From positions 1 to 64,000 of the forward strand of contig VICG01000018.1 in assembly GCA_008692225.1 (NCBI GenBank): a DNA stretch of 64,000 bases, written 5' to 3'. Position 1 is the stretch's first letter. The number at the start of each line of letters is the position of its first letter. The position numbers and the translations under genes were made by a program. Source of the stretch: Monilinia fructicola (taxonomy: Eukaryota > Ascomycota > Leotiomycetes > Helotiales > Sclerotiniaceae). This document shows, one piece after another, positions 1-11,129 of this stretch. The notes under the pieces were generated by a model. It was not told the origin of the DNA. It was given only the letters and a program-made list of their open reading frames with translations, and made no database searches.

Positions 1-8
1 GAGAGATA

Positions 9-138
9 CCTAACCCTAACCCTAACCCTAACCCTAACCCTAACCCTAACCCTAACCCTAACCTAACTAACCCTAACCCTAACCCTAACCCTAACCCTAA
101 CCCTAACCCTAGCCCTAGCCCTAACCCTAACCCTAACC
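9..138. repeat. telomere, (CCCTAA)n reading inward
   Basis: About twenty tandem CCCTAA units (TTAGGG on the other strand), the standard telomere repeat of filamentous ascomycetes. There are a few variant units: a shortened CCTAA near 60-70 and CCCTAG units around 107-121. The orientation (C-rich strand 5' to 3' from position 1) is right for a left chromosome end. The array stops abruptly at 138 and joins an AT-rich sequence starting CGCGAAAAAATTCATA. The first eight bases (gagagata) are not telomeric. Confidence 0.97.
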
Positions 139-3100
139 GCGAAAAAATTCATATAATAATTATTAGAATTATCTTTTTTAGAATACTTTAAAATTATATT
201 TATTAATTTTAAAGTTTTTTTCTTTTAAAATCATTTAATTTTGTTAAATTAAACTTTAAATATAAAGATTATTTATATTGATATTTAAATTTAAATCGAA
301 AAATTTATAATATCTTAAGGAAAATTGTAAATATTTATTTTGTAAATTAATTCAAACATTAAAGAAATTAAAATTAGTTTTACTATAATAAAGATTCTTA
401 ATATTTATTAAATAATTCATTTAATTTGCTTTAATAAAACTAAAATTAAAGCTTTTATTCTTTTTAATAATTAAAGTATTTTGATTAATATTTTCTTTTA
501 TAAATTCTTGAATAATATTAATAATTAATTATTAATATATTAATAATTAATTATTAATATTTTAAAAGATTTCAATTAATAGAAAATAAACTTTCAATAA
601 AATCCTTTAAAATATAATTAAAATCTTTAATATTTAAAGAACGTTAATTAATATAAAATAAATAAGAATTTATTAAATTATAATTAAATCTTGTATTTAA
701 AATATTTAATATATTCATAAAAGGATTAATTAAAATTATATATAATAATAGAATCTTTGAAACTTTTAAAGATAAATATTTAATATTAAATACTAATTTC
801 TTATTTTTTGATTAACTTTTATATTTCGAGATATTGAAAAATAATTTTTGTATATCTTTATATAAATTTTAATAATATAAATTAATTGATTTTATTCTTT
901 TCAATAAAAGATTATTAGTTAAAATAAATTAATAATAATAATAACTTTTTAAATTCTAATACATTTTTTCAAAACAATTTATAATGAGCTTTATTTAAAA
1001 TTAAATTATTATTCGAAATATTAAAAAATTGATTTTTTAATTTTTTAATATTAATAACTTTATGAATAAAAAATTAACTTTTATTTGCAATATTTAAATA
1101 AAAATCTTTAAATAATTTAATTAGAATAATTATACTTTGATTTTCATATATACTAAATTCTTTTAATATTATATAATTATATTTAATACAATCAATTTCC
1201 ATTAAAAGATTAATTATAAGAAAATCATGAATTTTATTAAATACTTTTTTAAATAATAATTTGATATTATTTACATTAATAATAATATCTTTATAAGATA
1301 TTGTATTCTATTCTAAATTGTTAATTATTAATTAAGTTTAATTTGATAATTCCAAATTTATTTTAAAAAACAAAATGATTTATTTAATAAAATTTTAGTT
1401 AAAGCTATTTGATTATAATTTTGAAAATATTTATTTATAAAATTTGCTAATATAATATTTAAATTAATTCTTAAATTTAATAATAATAAACGAATATTAT
1501 ATTCCATAATTAATAATTAAGCGTAATATATAAATTATAAATAATACTAAAATAAAAATAAGGTATTTTTTATTAAAAAATTATTTTCTTTAATGTTTTT
1601 TTATTATGAAAAAACAATTAATAAAATTAATAAATATATTCAAATTTGTTTTTTGTTTCAAACATTTAATTATAATTTTTAAAATCTTATAAATAATCTT
1701 TTTTAAACTTTTATTAAAAAAATTCATTTATTTTTCAAAAAACTAATTAAAATATTATTTTTATTTAAATTGTTATTCGAATTTAAACTAAATAAACTAA
1801 TAAAATTAAATTTATTTAAATCATATTAAAATTCTTTATTCAAAATATTAGAATTCTTGAAATTAGATTTTGAATTCTTTTTATTAATATTATTAAATCG
1901 ATTTAAGCTTTTCAATTGAAATTTATTAATATTTTGATTTAAAGATTTCTTAATCTTTTTTAAAAGAACTTTTAATATTTTTAATACAATTCTTATCTAT
2001 TTCTATTAAACCTAATTCTAAATTCATCAATTTTAACATCTCTTTTTTTTATTTTCCAATTTTTTTATTTTTTTTTTTAAAAATTATTCTCCCAATTAAA
2101 TTTAATTAAATTTAAATAATTTAAATTTTCATTTAAATCATTATTATTGAAATTAATATTAATTAAAAAATAAAATTAAGAAATATTTAAAATAATCGAA
2201 TTTATTTGTTTCTCTTTTAATTGAATTTTAAAAAAAACGATTTAAAATTAATTTTGAATTTAAAACAATATTTATTAAATTAAAATCAAAGGAAATATCG
2301 TTATATATAAAATTTAAATATCTTTTTAAATTTTCTTTATTAGATTTTAATATTTTACAAAAAAAACATTGAAAATAGATTTTAATTTTTAATTTAAAAA
2401 ATAAATATAAATTAAATTTAAATTAAAATAGATTTATTAAATCTTTATTTTTTTTAATAAATTTAATAATTAAAGATTAAGAAATATTAATAGCTTTATC
2501 AATAACTTTTTCTTATAATTTAAAGTTAAACCATTAAAACGATTTATAATTCAATAATTTTTTAAATTTTAAATACAAATCTTACAAATATTATATAAAA
2601 TAAATTGAAATATAAGATAATATGAAAAAAAAGAAACTTTTTTAATTTTATTAAAAGCTAATTTAGTTTAAAAATCTTTTGTTTTTTTATAAATACTAAA
2701 TAATTTGTTAATATCAAATTTGACGAAAATAAAAAAGAAAAAGAAGTTTCATAATTAACTATTTTAAATAAATTAAGCAATTAATTTTAAGATAAATAAA
2801 AAATATTAAAATAAATTTTAATATAAATATTAAAATAGATTTTTATATAGATTTAAATATAAATTTAAAAATAGATTTTGAAGAATTTAAATAAAGATAT
2901 TAAAAAATGTTTTAATATAAAGTTAAATATAAATTTAAATATAAATTTTAAAGGATTTAAATAGAGATATTAAAAGATATTTTAATGTAAATTTAAAATA
3001 TAAATTTAAATATAGATTTTAAAGGATTTAAATAGAAATATTAAAAGATATTTTGATATAAATTTAAATATAGATTTAAATATAAATTTTAAATAAAGAT

Positions 3101-4387
3101 ATTGAAAAATATTTCAATATAGATTTTGAAAATAGATTTTAAAAATAGATTTAAATCCTAATCTTTTTTAAACAAGAAATTTAAAGGATTATATAAAATT
3201 TCGAAATTAAAATTCAAAACAAAAATAAATGTTTAAATATAACAAATTTAAAATATTTAACCAAAATCAACAATTTCCACTTTGCTATTTATAATCGAGT
3301 TTATATATATTAATATAAAATAAAGCTTTTTCATTTTTAATTAAAGAATATTAAATTTAATAAAGTTACTAATATATATATAAAAGATTATAAATTAAAT
3401 TAATAATAAATTACAAATAACCCAAAAACTAATAAAATTAAAATACCCTTATTTTTAACTAAAATACTACCTTTTAAAAGTTTCATTTATACTTAATAAA
3501 ATTGAATTAATAAAATCAGTATAAATATACTTATAATAATTTATTATATTTAAACAAAATAATTTACTTATTTAAATATATATATTATACCTTTAATAAA
3601 AAGTTTTTAATTTTAAGAAAATTTGAAAAGTTATAATACTTTTTAATTATTCTTATTTAATATTATTTTTTTAGATTTTTATAATAATTAATAAAATTAT
3701 TATAAATTAATTAAAATTCGAAATGAATAAAATCTTTCTTTAAAGAAATAATAAAGATTATATAATTACCCTTTTTAATTTAAGTATATAAATCGAATTC
3801 TAAAACAAAATATAATAAACTAATATAGATTCTTTAATATAAAAGATAATTTAAAATAAACTTTAGAATTTTAAAATTTAATTAAAGATTTATAATATTA
3901 TTCTTTTTGTTTTTAAATTTTATAATAATTTTGATTTTTTGTTAAATTTTAAATTATATATATTAAATAATAAAAATCATATATTACTTTATATTATTCT
4001 ATATAATTATTTATATATCATTAATATTTCAATTTAATATAAATTCATTAATATAATAAATAATTTAAAATAAATTTTATATTTAAAATATTTTATTAAA
4101 GATATATAGAATTATCATTTTTATAACAAAATTTTATAATAAAATAGATTCTTATTGAAGTTTTTTATTTAAAAATTAAATTAAAATAATAATATATTAC
4201 TTTATATTATTCAATATAATCACTTATATATCACTTATATTTTAATCTTATATAAATCCATCAATATAAAAAATAATCGAAAATAAACTTCAAATTTAAA
4301 AAATTTGAATAAATATCAATAAAATACCATTTTCAAAATTAAAAATATCTCAAAATTTAAGGGAATTCTGATGGTGACTGATTCGAG
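139..4387. repeat. AT-rich subtelomeric unit, no genes
   Basis: Very AT-rich, stop-riddled DNA without a recognisable reading frame. It begins with CGCGAAAAAATTCATA at the telomere joint and ends at the inverted copy of the same bases at 4,388-4,399. The segment therefore looks like an element bounded by inverted ends, with its outer end cut off by the telomere. Apart from the tandem repeat at about 2,780-3,160 I see no internal structure that identifies it. Confidence 0.55.
2780..3160. repeat. degenerate minisatellite, unit about 65-70 bp
   Basis: Three to four imperfect copies of an A/T-only unit containing GATTTAAATAGAGATATTAA and ATAAATTTAAATATAGATTT follow one another. Unit boundaries are blurred by point changes. 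It shows no coding potential. Confidence 0.55.
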
Positions 4388-4453
4388 ATTTTTTCGCGGG
4401 CCACCACCCCCCTGTCGAAATGGGCCACCATCGATGGTGGCCCGCGAAAAAAT
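4388..4453. repeat. GC-rich subtelomeric hairpin (copy 1)
   Basis: A perfect 19-bp inverted repeat (4,388-4,406 against 4,435-4,453, core CGCGGGCCACCA) encloses a 28-bp loop. Inside the right half lies a perfect 22-bp palindrome centred on ATCGAT (4,422-4,443). The 20 bases after the right arm, TTCATAGAATAGTTATTAGA, recur in related form at the telomere joint (150-167) and at about 11,019. It could be two transposon ends lying head to head or a conserved subtelomeric boundary. The lack of RIP here contrasts with its surroundings. Confidence 0.8.
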
Positions 4454-4475
4454 TCATAGAATAGTTATTAGAGTA

Positions 4476-7034
4476 TATTAGATTTATATATATTAATATC
4501 TATTTCTGTAATAATGCCGCTTTAATTTTAGTAAATGCTATTAATTCTATTATAAATGATGTATTAAACGTTTTATATATTATAAAGTTATATTTAGCTT
4601 TTTTTTTTATATAAAATACTTTTTAATAATTATATCTTTTTTTTCTATAGCGAATTTATAATTTCAGTATAATTTTGAATAAAATATTATAAATATCTTA
4701 TAATACCTAAAAAACGTTTTAAATCTTAAAGGTTTTTTAAAAATAAAATTTTTTTTAAAATTATTAATTTGTATTTAGTATTAAATAGATTGTATATATT
4801 TACTTTTTATTCTCATATAATTGTTAATAGGTATTCAATAAAGTATTTAGTTTCTTTAATAGTAATATTATAATTTATAAAATAATGAAAGATTTGTTTA
4901 AGGTATTATAAATACTTTTGTAATATTTGATTAATAATAATTATATTATTAATGTATGCTTTTACAAATTTTTTAAAGTTTTTTACAATTAAATTTATTT
5001 AGTGTTATACATACATTAATAAATTTTTAAATTTTATTAATAAATAGTTAAAAATATGCTATCCTGTATATATTACAATAATAAAGTATCTTATTATAAA
5101 AGGGTAAGTTTTCTATTAAAAAAAGAATACCATATAATTTATAACTGTAATATACTTGTATTCTTGTATTATTTATAATATATTTTTTTATAACGGTATA
5201 AGATATATATTTAAAATTATTTTTATATTTAAATTGTAAACATTGATTATAATATAAGCCTTCTCCATTTTTTTCGAACAATATTCTATATACTATAAAA
5301 ACAGGAAAAGTAAACAGTATTGGAAATTTTGTTTTTTTTTTAATTTTTTTCATTAAAATTAAATTATTAAATATTTCTTTTATTATTATATAATCCTTTA
5401 TTTTTTAAAGAGTAGATTTTAATCTTTTTTTTTAATCTTTTTTTTATTTAAAATGTAATTTTATTATTAATCATTTATTTTCAAGGAGTTTAATAAACCC
5501 TAAGTTATTTTATAAACTAGCTGAAAATTTATTTCAGTAATTTTATAAATTGTTTTGTTATATTATTGTCCTTATATACTATAGTCCTTATACTATATAT
5601 TGTTTTTTTTTATATTAAGCATTTTATTTATTATTATTGTTATTGTTCAAAGTAGATTTTGTAATATTAAATCCATTATTTTTTCAACGTTATATATTAT
5701 TTTGTATATTCTATCAAAATCGAAATTGATCAAGAATCTTATAATTATATTTACAATAAGGTATACTTTCTCCTCCGAATTATTATATACAATATAATAA
5801 AAGAAATTTGAATTATATTATTAAATATATATTAATAAAAATGTTTTATATAGCTTAAATAATATATCGCTATTAAAGTTTTTTCTTTTAATAGAATTTT
5901 TATTTTTTGAATCGTTTATACTATAATTCGGTATTATTATAGATTTTTAGCAACTATAATAATAAATATTGTAACATTACAAAAAATAATAATTGCTTTT
6001 TTTTGCAATATAATGATATCAAATTTTTTTAAATATTAATATATTATTATTAACAATTATATTAATTACTAATTTTCTTACAAAGTATACCTCCCTTTAA
6101 AAATAAATTATTATTATTTTACCATTTTTATCTTTTGAGAATATAAATATTATAAATATATATTTTATTAATTGAATATTATCTTTATTGATACTTTTTA
6201 TTTTAATCGATTTTGTATGTATATATATATTAATATTATTCAATATATTTAAAAATGAATCCTTATTAATTATTATTATTTATAATCTAAAGTTCAAATA
6301 TATATTAATTATATCGTCCAATAATATATTAAACTGAACTTTAATAATAATAAAATGCCAATTACAAAAGCTATAATTTGTTTTAATAAATTTGCTTATA
6401 TTTATTATTAAATTAATATATATTAATTCCTTATTTAATATTTTGATTTCTTTTAATATTTATAATATAATTACCCTCTCCTGTTTTTTTTTATTTATAT
6501 AATATATATACATACTTATATAATTTGTTACAATTATTAAATTGTTTGCTATATTTTTTATAAATTAATAAATTTGTATATTATCTTTTAAATATTATCA
6601 CCACTATAAAATAATTAATTAATTTATTATAATACTTTTCCATATAACTATTTAGTTTAAATATATAAAAATAAGCTAATATTACATTGTAACTTTTAAT
6701 TTCTAACTTTAAATACACTTTATAATTATTTTCCTTTAATTTATATTTAGTGTTTTTATTAATTTCTTCATGCACATTATCCTAATAATTAATATTATTT
6801 TTAACATTCATTAAATTTTTTATTATTATTTAAAAGATTATTTTTTTTTTATAATCATTACTATTGTTATTATTATCTAAAATTATTTTATAATCAATAT
6901 CTTTAATTCTGTTTTTAATTCTAATATCCTTAATAATATTCCTAACTGTAAGTTTAATATTTTTATTATTATAATTATCTATTTTAGTCTAACTTATTGT
7001 ACTTTTAAATTAATTTATTTTATCTTTTAGATTA
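4476..7034. other. AT-rich desert
   Basis: No convincing coding region, RNA gene or repeat boundary was seen. Short open frames at 5,048-5,353, 5,600-5,797 and 6,581-6,775 consist mostly of Ile, Tyr, Asn, Lys and Phe, with no motif, as expected from random AT-rich sequence. Confidence 0.7.
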
Positions 7035-7036
7035 TA

Positions 7037-8162
7037 AGTCGCCTACCCTACTTCTCGCCACCCACCCCATTTGGCCAGCATTTCACACCAAAAACGGCCA
7101 TTTTAACGTATTTATAACTTTACGAAAAATGAATATATATTTTTTAAATTTTAATTAGAGCTTCTATATATGATTATTAATAGATTCTGAAAATCTTAAA
7201 TTTTTGCGATTTTTTTATAAAGAGTAATAAAAGATTATAGAAAATTAGAATTTTCGGTTTTGGATTTGTATGAAAATCACATACAAAATTGAAACTTTGA
7301 AATAAATATTTATAATTTCTAAACAAAAATAACTAAAAATAATCTATGAATTTTTATAGAATCTATCAATTAATATATAATAAATAAGCTATTTAAAATA
7401 TATATAATAATTTGAAATTATTGAGTAAATTGAAATTAGAAAATTTTTACCTAAAATTTTATCGTTAAAATCTAAGAATCTATATTAAACATTTATTATA
7501 AATAATAATTTATTATTAAAATAACATATTTCGATTGAAATTAGTTTTAAGATTCTTTGATTTTTTTTAGATTATTTTTAACTATTTTTGTTAAATAAAT
7601 ATAATTTCTTTTTAAAGATTTTGCTTTTGTATAGGATTTACATACAAATCTAAAATTAGAATTAGAATTTTTTATAATCTTTTATTACTCTTTATAAAAA
7701 AATCGTAAAAAATTTAAGATTTTCAGAATCTATTAATAATTATATATAGAAGCACCAGTGGGTGCACGGACTCATAAAACGTTAAAGTGTTGATATCTAT
7801 ATATGTTAAAAATGCAATTTTTCGTTTTATTATAATACTATAAATTGAATCTTCAAGATTTTTGTAATCTTTAAAATATATTATATTCTTTATGTATTTT
7901 TCTATAAGGAGATAGAGTTTTACAAAAATTAATATATATTGGGATTAGTATTTTAAAATTGAAATACTTGATGTTATTTTTCATTGAAATCCATTGAGCA
8001 TATTTTCGTTTTATGAGTCCGTGCACCCACTGGTGAAGCTTTAATTAAAATTTAAAAAATATATATTCATTTTTCGTAAAGTTATAAATACGTTAAAATG
8101 GTCGTTTTTGGTGTGAATTGCTGGCCAAATGGGGGGGGTGGCGAGAAGTAGGGTAGGCGACT
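7037..8162. mobile_element. 840-bp fold-back TIR element, TA-flanked, interrupted by a MITE
   Basis: The ends read AGTCGCCTACCCTACTTCTC at 7,037 and its inverse ending at 8,162. TA dinucleotides lie on both sides (7,035-7,036 and 8,163-8,164), as for Tc1/mariner-type insertions. The inverted repeats run inward for several hundred bases, so nearly the whole element is a fold-back structure, and no transposase frame is present. Removing the 281-bp MITE and one copy of its 5-bp duplication leaves exactly 840 bp. This equals the uninterrupted copy at 57,434-58,273. It is a non-autonomous element, and superfamily assignment rests only on the TA flank. Confidence 0.88.
7754..8034. mobile_element. 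281-bp MITE with perfect 28-bp TIRs and 5-bp target duplication
   Basis: The terminal inverted repeats are perfect over 28 bp (7,754-7,781 and 8,007-8,034) and begin ACCAGTGGGTGCACGG. The host sequence GAAGC is duplicated on both sides (7,749-7,753 and 8,035-8,039). The empty site is visible in the opposite arm of the host 840-bp element (inverse of 7,163-7,167), which confirms the insertion boundaries. There is no coding capacity. A 5-bp duplication excludes Tc1/mariner (TA) and hAT (8 bp). The GTGCAC-containing ends show no RIP, so this is probably a recent or single-copy insertion. Confidence 0.93.
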
Positions 8163-8164
8163 TA

Positions 8165-10080
8165 TTAGTTTACTTACTAATTAATAGTTTTTTTATAAAA
8201 TCTATAATCTTTAATATCCTATATTAATAGATAATATTTATTATTTTTGATAATTAATCTTTTATTAATAAAGGATATACATAGGTCTTTTATAACTAAA
8301 TTAATTATAATTGTTATTTTAACGCTAAATTATTTAATTACTTTCTTTATAATCATTACAAATTTCTTACTAATCTTTATTTCTTATAAATAATTTCTTT
8401 ATAAAAACCTAAAATACTAGTTTAAAATCATTAATTTATTTCAAAAATTTAATTAATTATATTTTTAATTAAAAATATTGAATATATAACTGAAAATTTG
8501 GTATTAAACCATTCCAAATTGTTATAAATTGATTATATTTTAAAAATATTTTGATTACCTTTGTATTTTGTAATATTATATTAAAAAAACTTTTAATAAA
8601 ACGATTTTTTTCTAAATCTTTAATTTAATATTTATTTTTTAATAAATTCTATATTACAATCTTTAAATATATCCAAAACCGTTTTTCTAAAATATTACAA
8701 AATGCAATTATTATTATTATTACTATTAATATATATTTAATATCTATCAATTCTATAATATACTATATATAAATAATATCTTAAAAATAATTAAGAAAGA
8801 TTTTTATAATTGTTATATTATTATCTATTAATATTAAATACTTTAATTAAAATATAAAATATATATATATCTATATATATTATTATTCTTTCTATTATTA
8901 TTATTCTTTCTATTATTATTATTCTTATATTTTATATATTTTCTATTAAAAAATCAAAATATTCTATATCTTTTACTTTTAATATTACACTATATAACTA
9001 TATTTAATTATCTTATAAATTTAAAAATTTTATAATTAATAATTAAACTTAAATTTAACTTACAATTATAACTATTAATTGTTTTAATTATATTACTAAA
9101 AAATTCAGATTTGTATACAATTTATTATTTTGTTTGTAATTATTAAACTTACTATTACTTTAATTTTTTTATACTAATAATTAATTACCGAATATTTGGA
9201 ATTCTATACCAATATTATTTACTATTCTATTAATTGCAGATTTTTATTCTACCTTTCAATATCATTTGTTTTTTAATAATATATTTAATAATATTTGTTT
9301 TAATACTATATACAAAATTGCTAATATATTTATTTTATTCTATTCTATAACTTTAATAAATAACAATTTGGGTATTCATATAAAAAATCTTTGTATAAGG
9401 TTTGGAAATTATAATAATATTTTTTTCATTTTCTTATAATCAATTTAATATTTATTATAATATTATTAATAATATATTAATGTTTTCTATAATTAGAATT
9501 TCGATTAACATTAACATTCCCAAAGATTTAAATTCTTGTTTAATTTTATTAAATACATTCTTAAAGTTTTTGCTTTTCGCTTCTAAACTTAATTCTATAT
9601 CGAATTTATCCTGTTTCTTTAATACATTTGATATTGTTTTAAAAATTAGCAAATTGGTTAATAATTTTAATTTCTTTTTAAAAACGTTCTTATTAATCAA
9701 AATATTAATTTATTAATAATCCAATCTTATAGAAAATATATTTTTATAATAATAATTTTTAATCTTATCTATCTTGTTTTTTTAGTACTATTAACATTAT
9801 ATAATTCTTCGTTTACATAGATATTATATATATATTTAATAATATTCTATAATTTATAAGAAAAATATTTACAAAACTAATATTCTATTTTAAAAAAGGT
9901 TTAAAATTGTTATATTCTTATAATAAGTTTTAGATCTATTAAAAGTTTAAAAAAAAAAATTAAAAAAAAAAGAAAAAAAAAAAAAAAAAGTGTAAATTGT
10001 TTTAAGGTTTTGATACTATTAAAAACTAATTATTTATATATTATAAAATAATAATTAACTTTATTTAATTGTTATTATTT
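8165..10080. other. AT-rich desert
   Basis: No gene was recognised. A small tandem run built on TATTATTATTCTTTC lies at about 8,876-8,930, and an A-rich stretch of roughly 40 bases at 9,951-9,990. Overlapping short frames on opposite strands at 9,402-9,716 are low-complexity. Confidence 0.65.
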
Positions 10081-10189
10081 TAAATATAATAATATAAAAT
10101 GATTTGTTTTTTTGGGATTTGCTACTATGTAATAAGAAATATATATTGTAATAAACATTAATCTATATTAAATTATTTAATACTATCTA

Positions 10190-10320
10190 TTTATAGTTAA
10201 GTCTTTACTGTTCGCTTTTATCGATAATATTAACAATGCTAACTATATTATCCTTATCAACATACTAAGGGTATCAGCTTTAAGGCTGACTTCTTCTGTG
10301 TCGGTCATAACACGACCGTT
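10190..10320 (+). mobile_element. possible Copia-type LTR end and primer-binding site remnant
   Basis: A moderately GC-rich patch in AT-rich DNA. TTATCAACA (ending 10,262) resembles a Copia LTR 3' end. Six bases later GGTATCAG (10,270-10,277) matches the core of the usual initiator-tRNA primer-binding site TGGTATCAGAGC. The patch continues with an imperfect palindrome TCAGCTTTAAGGCTGA and a small stem CGGTC/GACCG. No second LTR was found, and the LTR start cannot be placed. Confidence 0.35.
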
Positions 10321-10799
10321 ATAGAATTAGAGATTTATATAAATATTAAATAGTTTAACGAATATCATAGTTGAACCTATAAAATTCTATTAAATAATGA
10401 AATAAAAGCTAAATTTTGAATAAATTATTTTAGAATTTTAATATCTTTATAAGTACTTAAAATATATATTAATAAAGTTTAAAATATAGGAAAATTTATA
10501 AGTTCTAAAGGGGTAAATTCGCTTATTTAGATTATATAAGCATATTTTTTTTATTAAAATTTGACATTTTTGTTTTTCATATTAATATATATATTAGTAT
10601 AATAAATAATATTAAATTCTAAAAATATTTAACAAAACTTTAAAGATTATATTATTTTTCTATAATTTTATTTTTTAAAATTTATATATCGTTGAATTTT
10701 ATAGTATAAAAACTTTTTAGAAAGATATGAAAATACTAAATCTAGTATATATATAAATGATATAAGATTATATTAAAGTTTCGTTGAATAATTATAAGT

Positions 10800-10895
10800 T
10801 TTATATTCGCCTACGCCTCTTTTAAAACGCGCCCGAGTATATATTACACTTTCTCTAAAAGCCAGGGGTCCGGGCAGCGCAGGTCCCTGGCATAT
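10800..10895. repeat. GC-rich island with a 7-bp hairpin
   Basis: An isolated GC-rich stretch includes GCCAGGG at 10,861-10,867 and its exact inverse CCCTGGC at 10,885-10,891 around a 17-base GC-rich loop. It is not a tRNA: there is no T-loop GTTCRA consensus and no cloverleaf. It may be an unmutated relic of a transposon end. Confidence 0.4.
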
Positions 10896-10944
10896 TATTT
10901 TGAATTTTTAAACTATTATTATAATTCGCTTGAATATAAATATA

Positions 10945-11040
10945 GTTAATTCGATTATCTTTTGTAGGCTATCACCCCCTATATCGAAACAGATCACTAC
11001 TTATAGTGGCCCACGAAAAAATCTATGGAATAGTTATTAT
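10945..11040. repeat. subtelomeric hairpin module, RIPed copy 2
   Basis: It aligns with 4,380-4,475 over the whole module: the first arm, the C-run, the TCGAAA spacer, the second arm, and then CGAAAAAATCTATGGAATAG. The differences are nearly all C-to-T and G-to-A (for example GGGCCACCATC becomes CAGATCACTAC, with a few other changes) plus one missing base. It marks the telomere-side edge of the gene island. Confidence 0.7.
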
Positions 11041-11129
11041 GCTTCTAAAGTGATATATAATGAAATGCACACTTAAATTTACCAAATCATATCTTAACCT
11101 TAACCTCATATTTCCCCTTTTAAAAATCA

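Noticed and set aside
9951..9990. A-rich run considered as a retroposed poly(A) tail
   Set aside because: No target duplication or coding sequence lies upstream, and similar A/T runs occur throughout the window.
10861..10891. GC hairpin considered as a tRNA gene
   Set aside because: No cloverleaf, no GTTCRA T-loop and no A/B box spacing.
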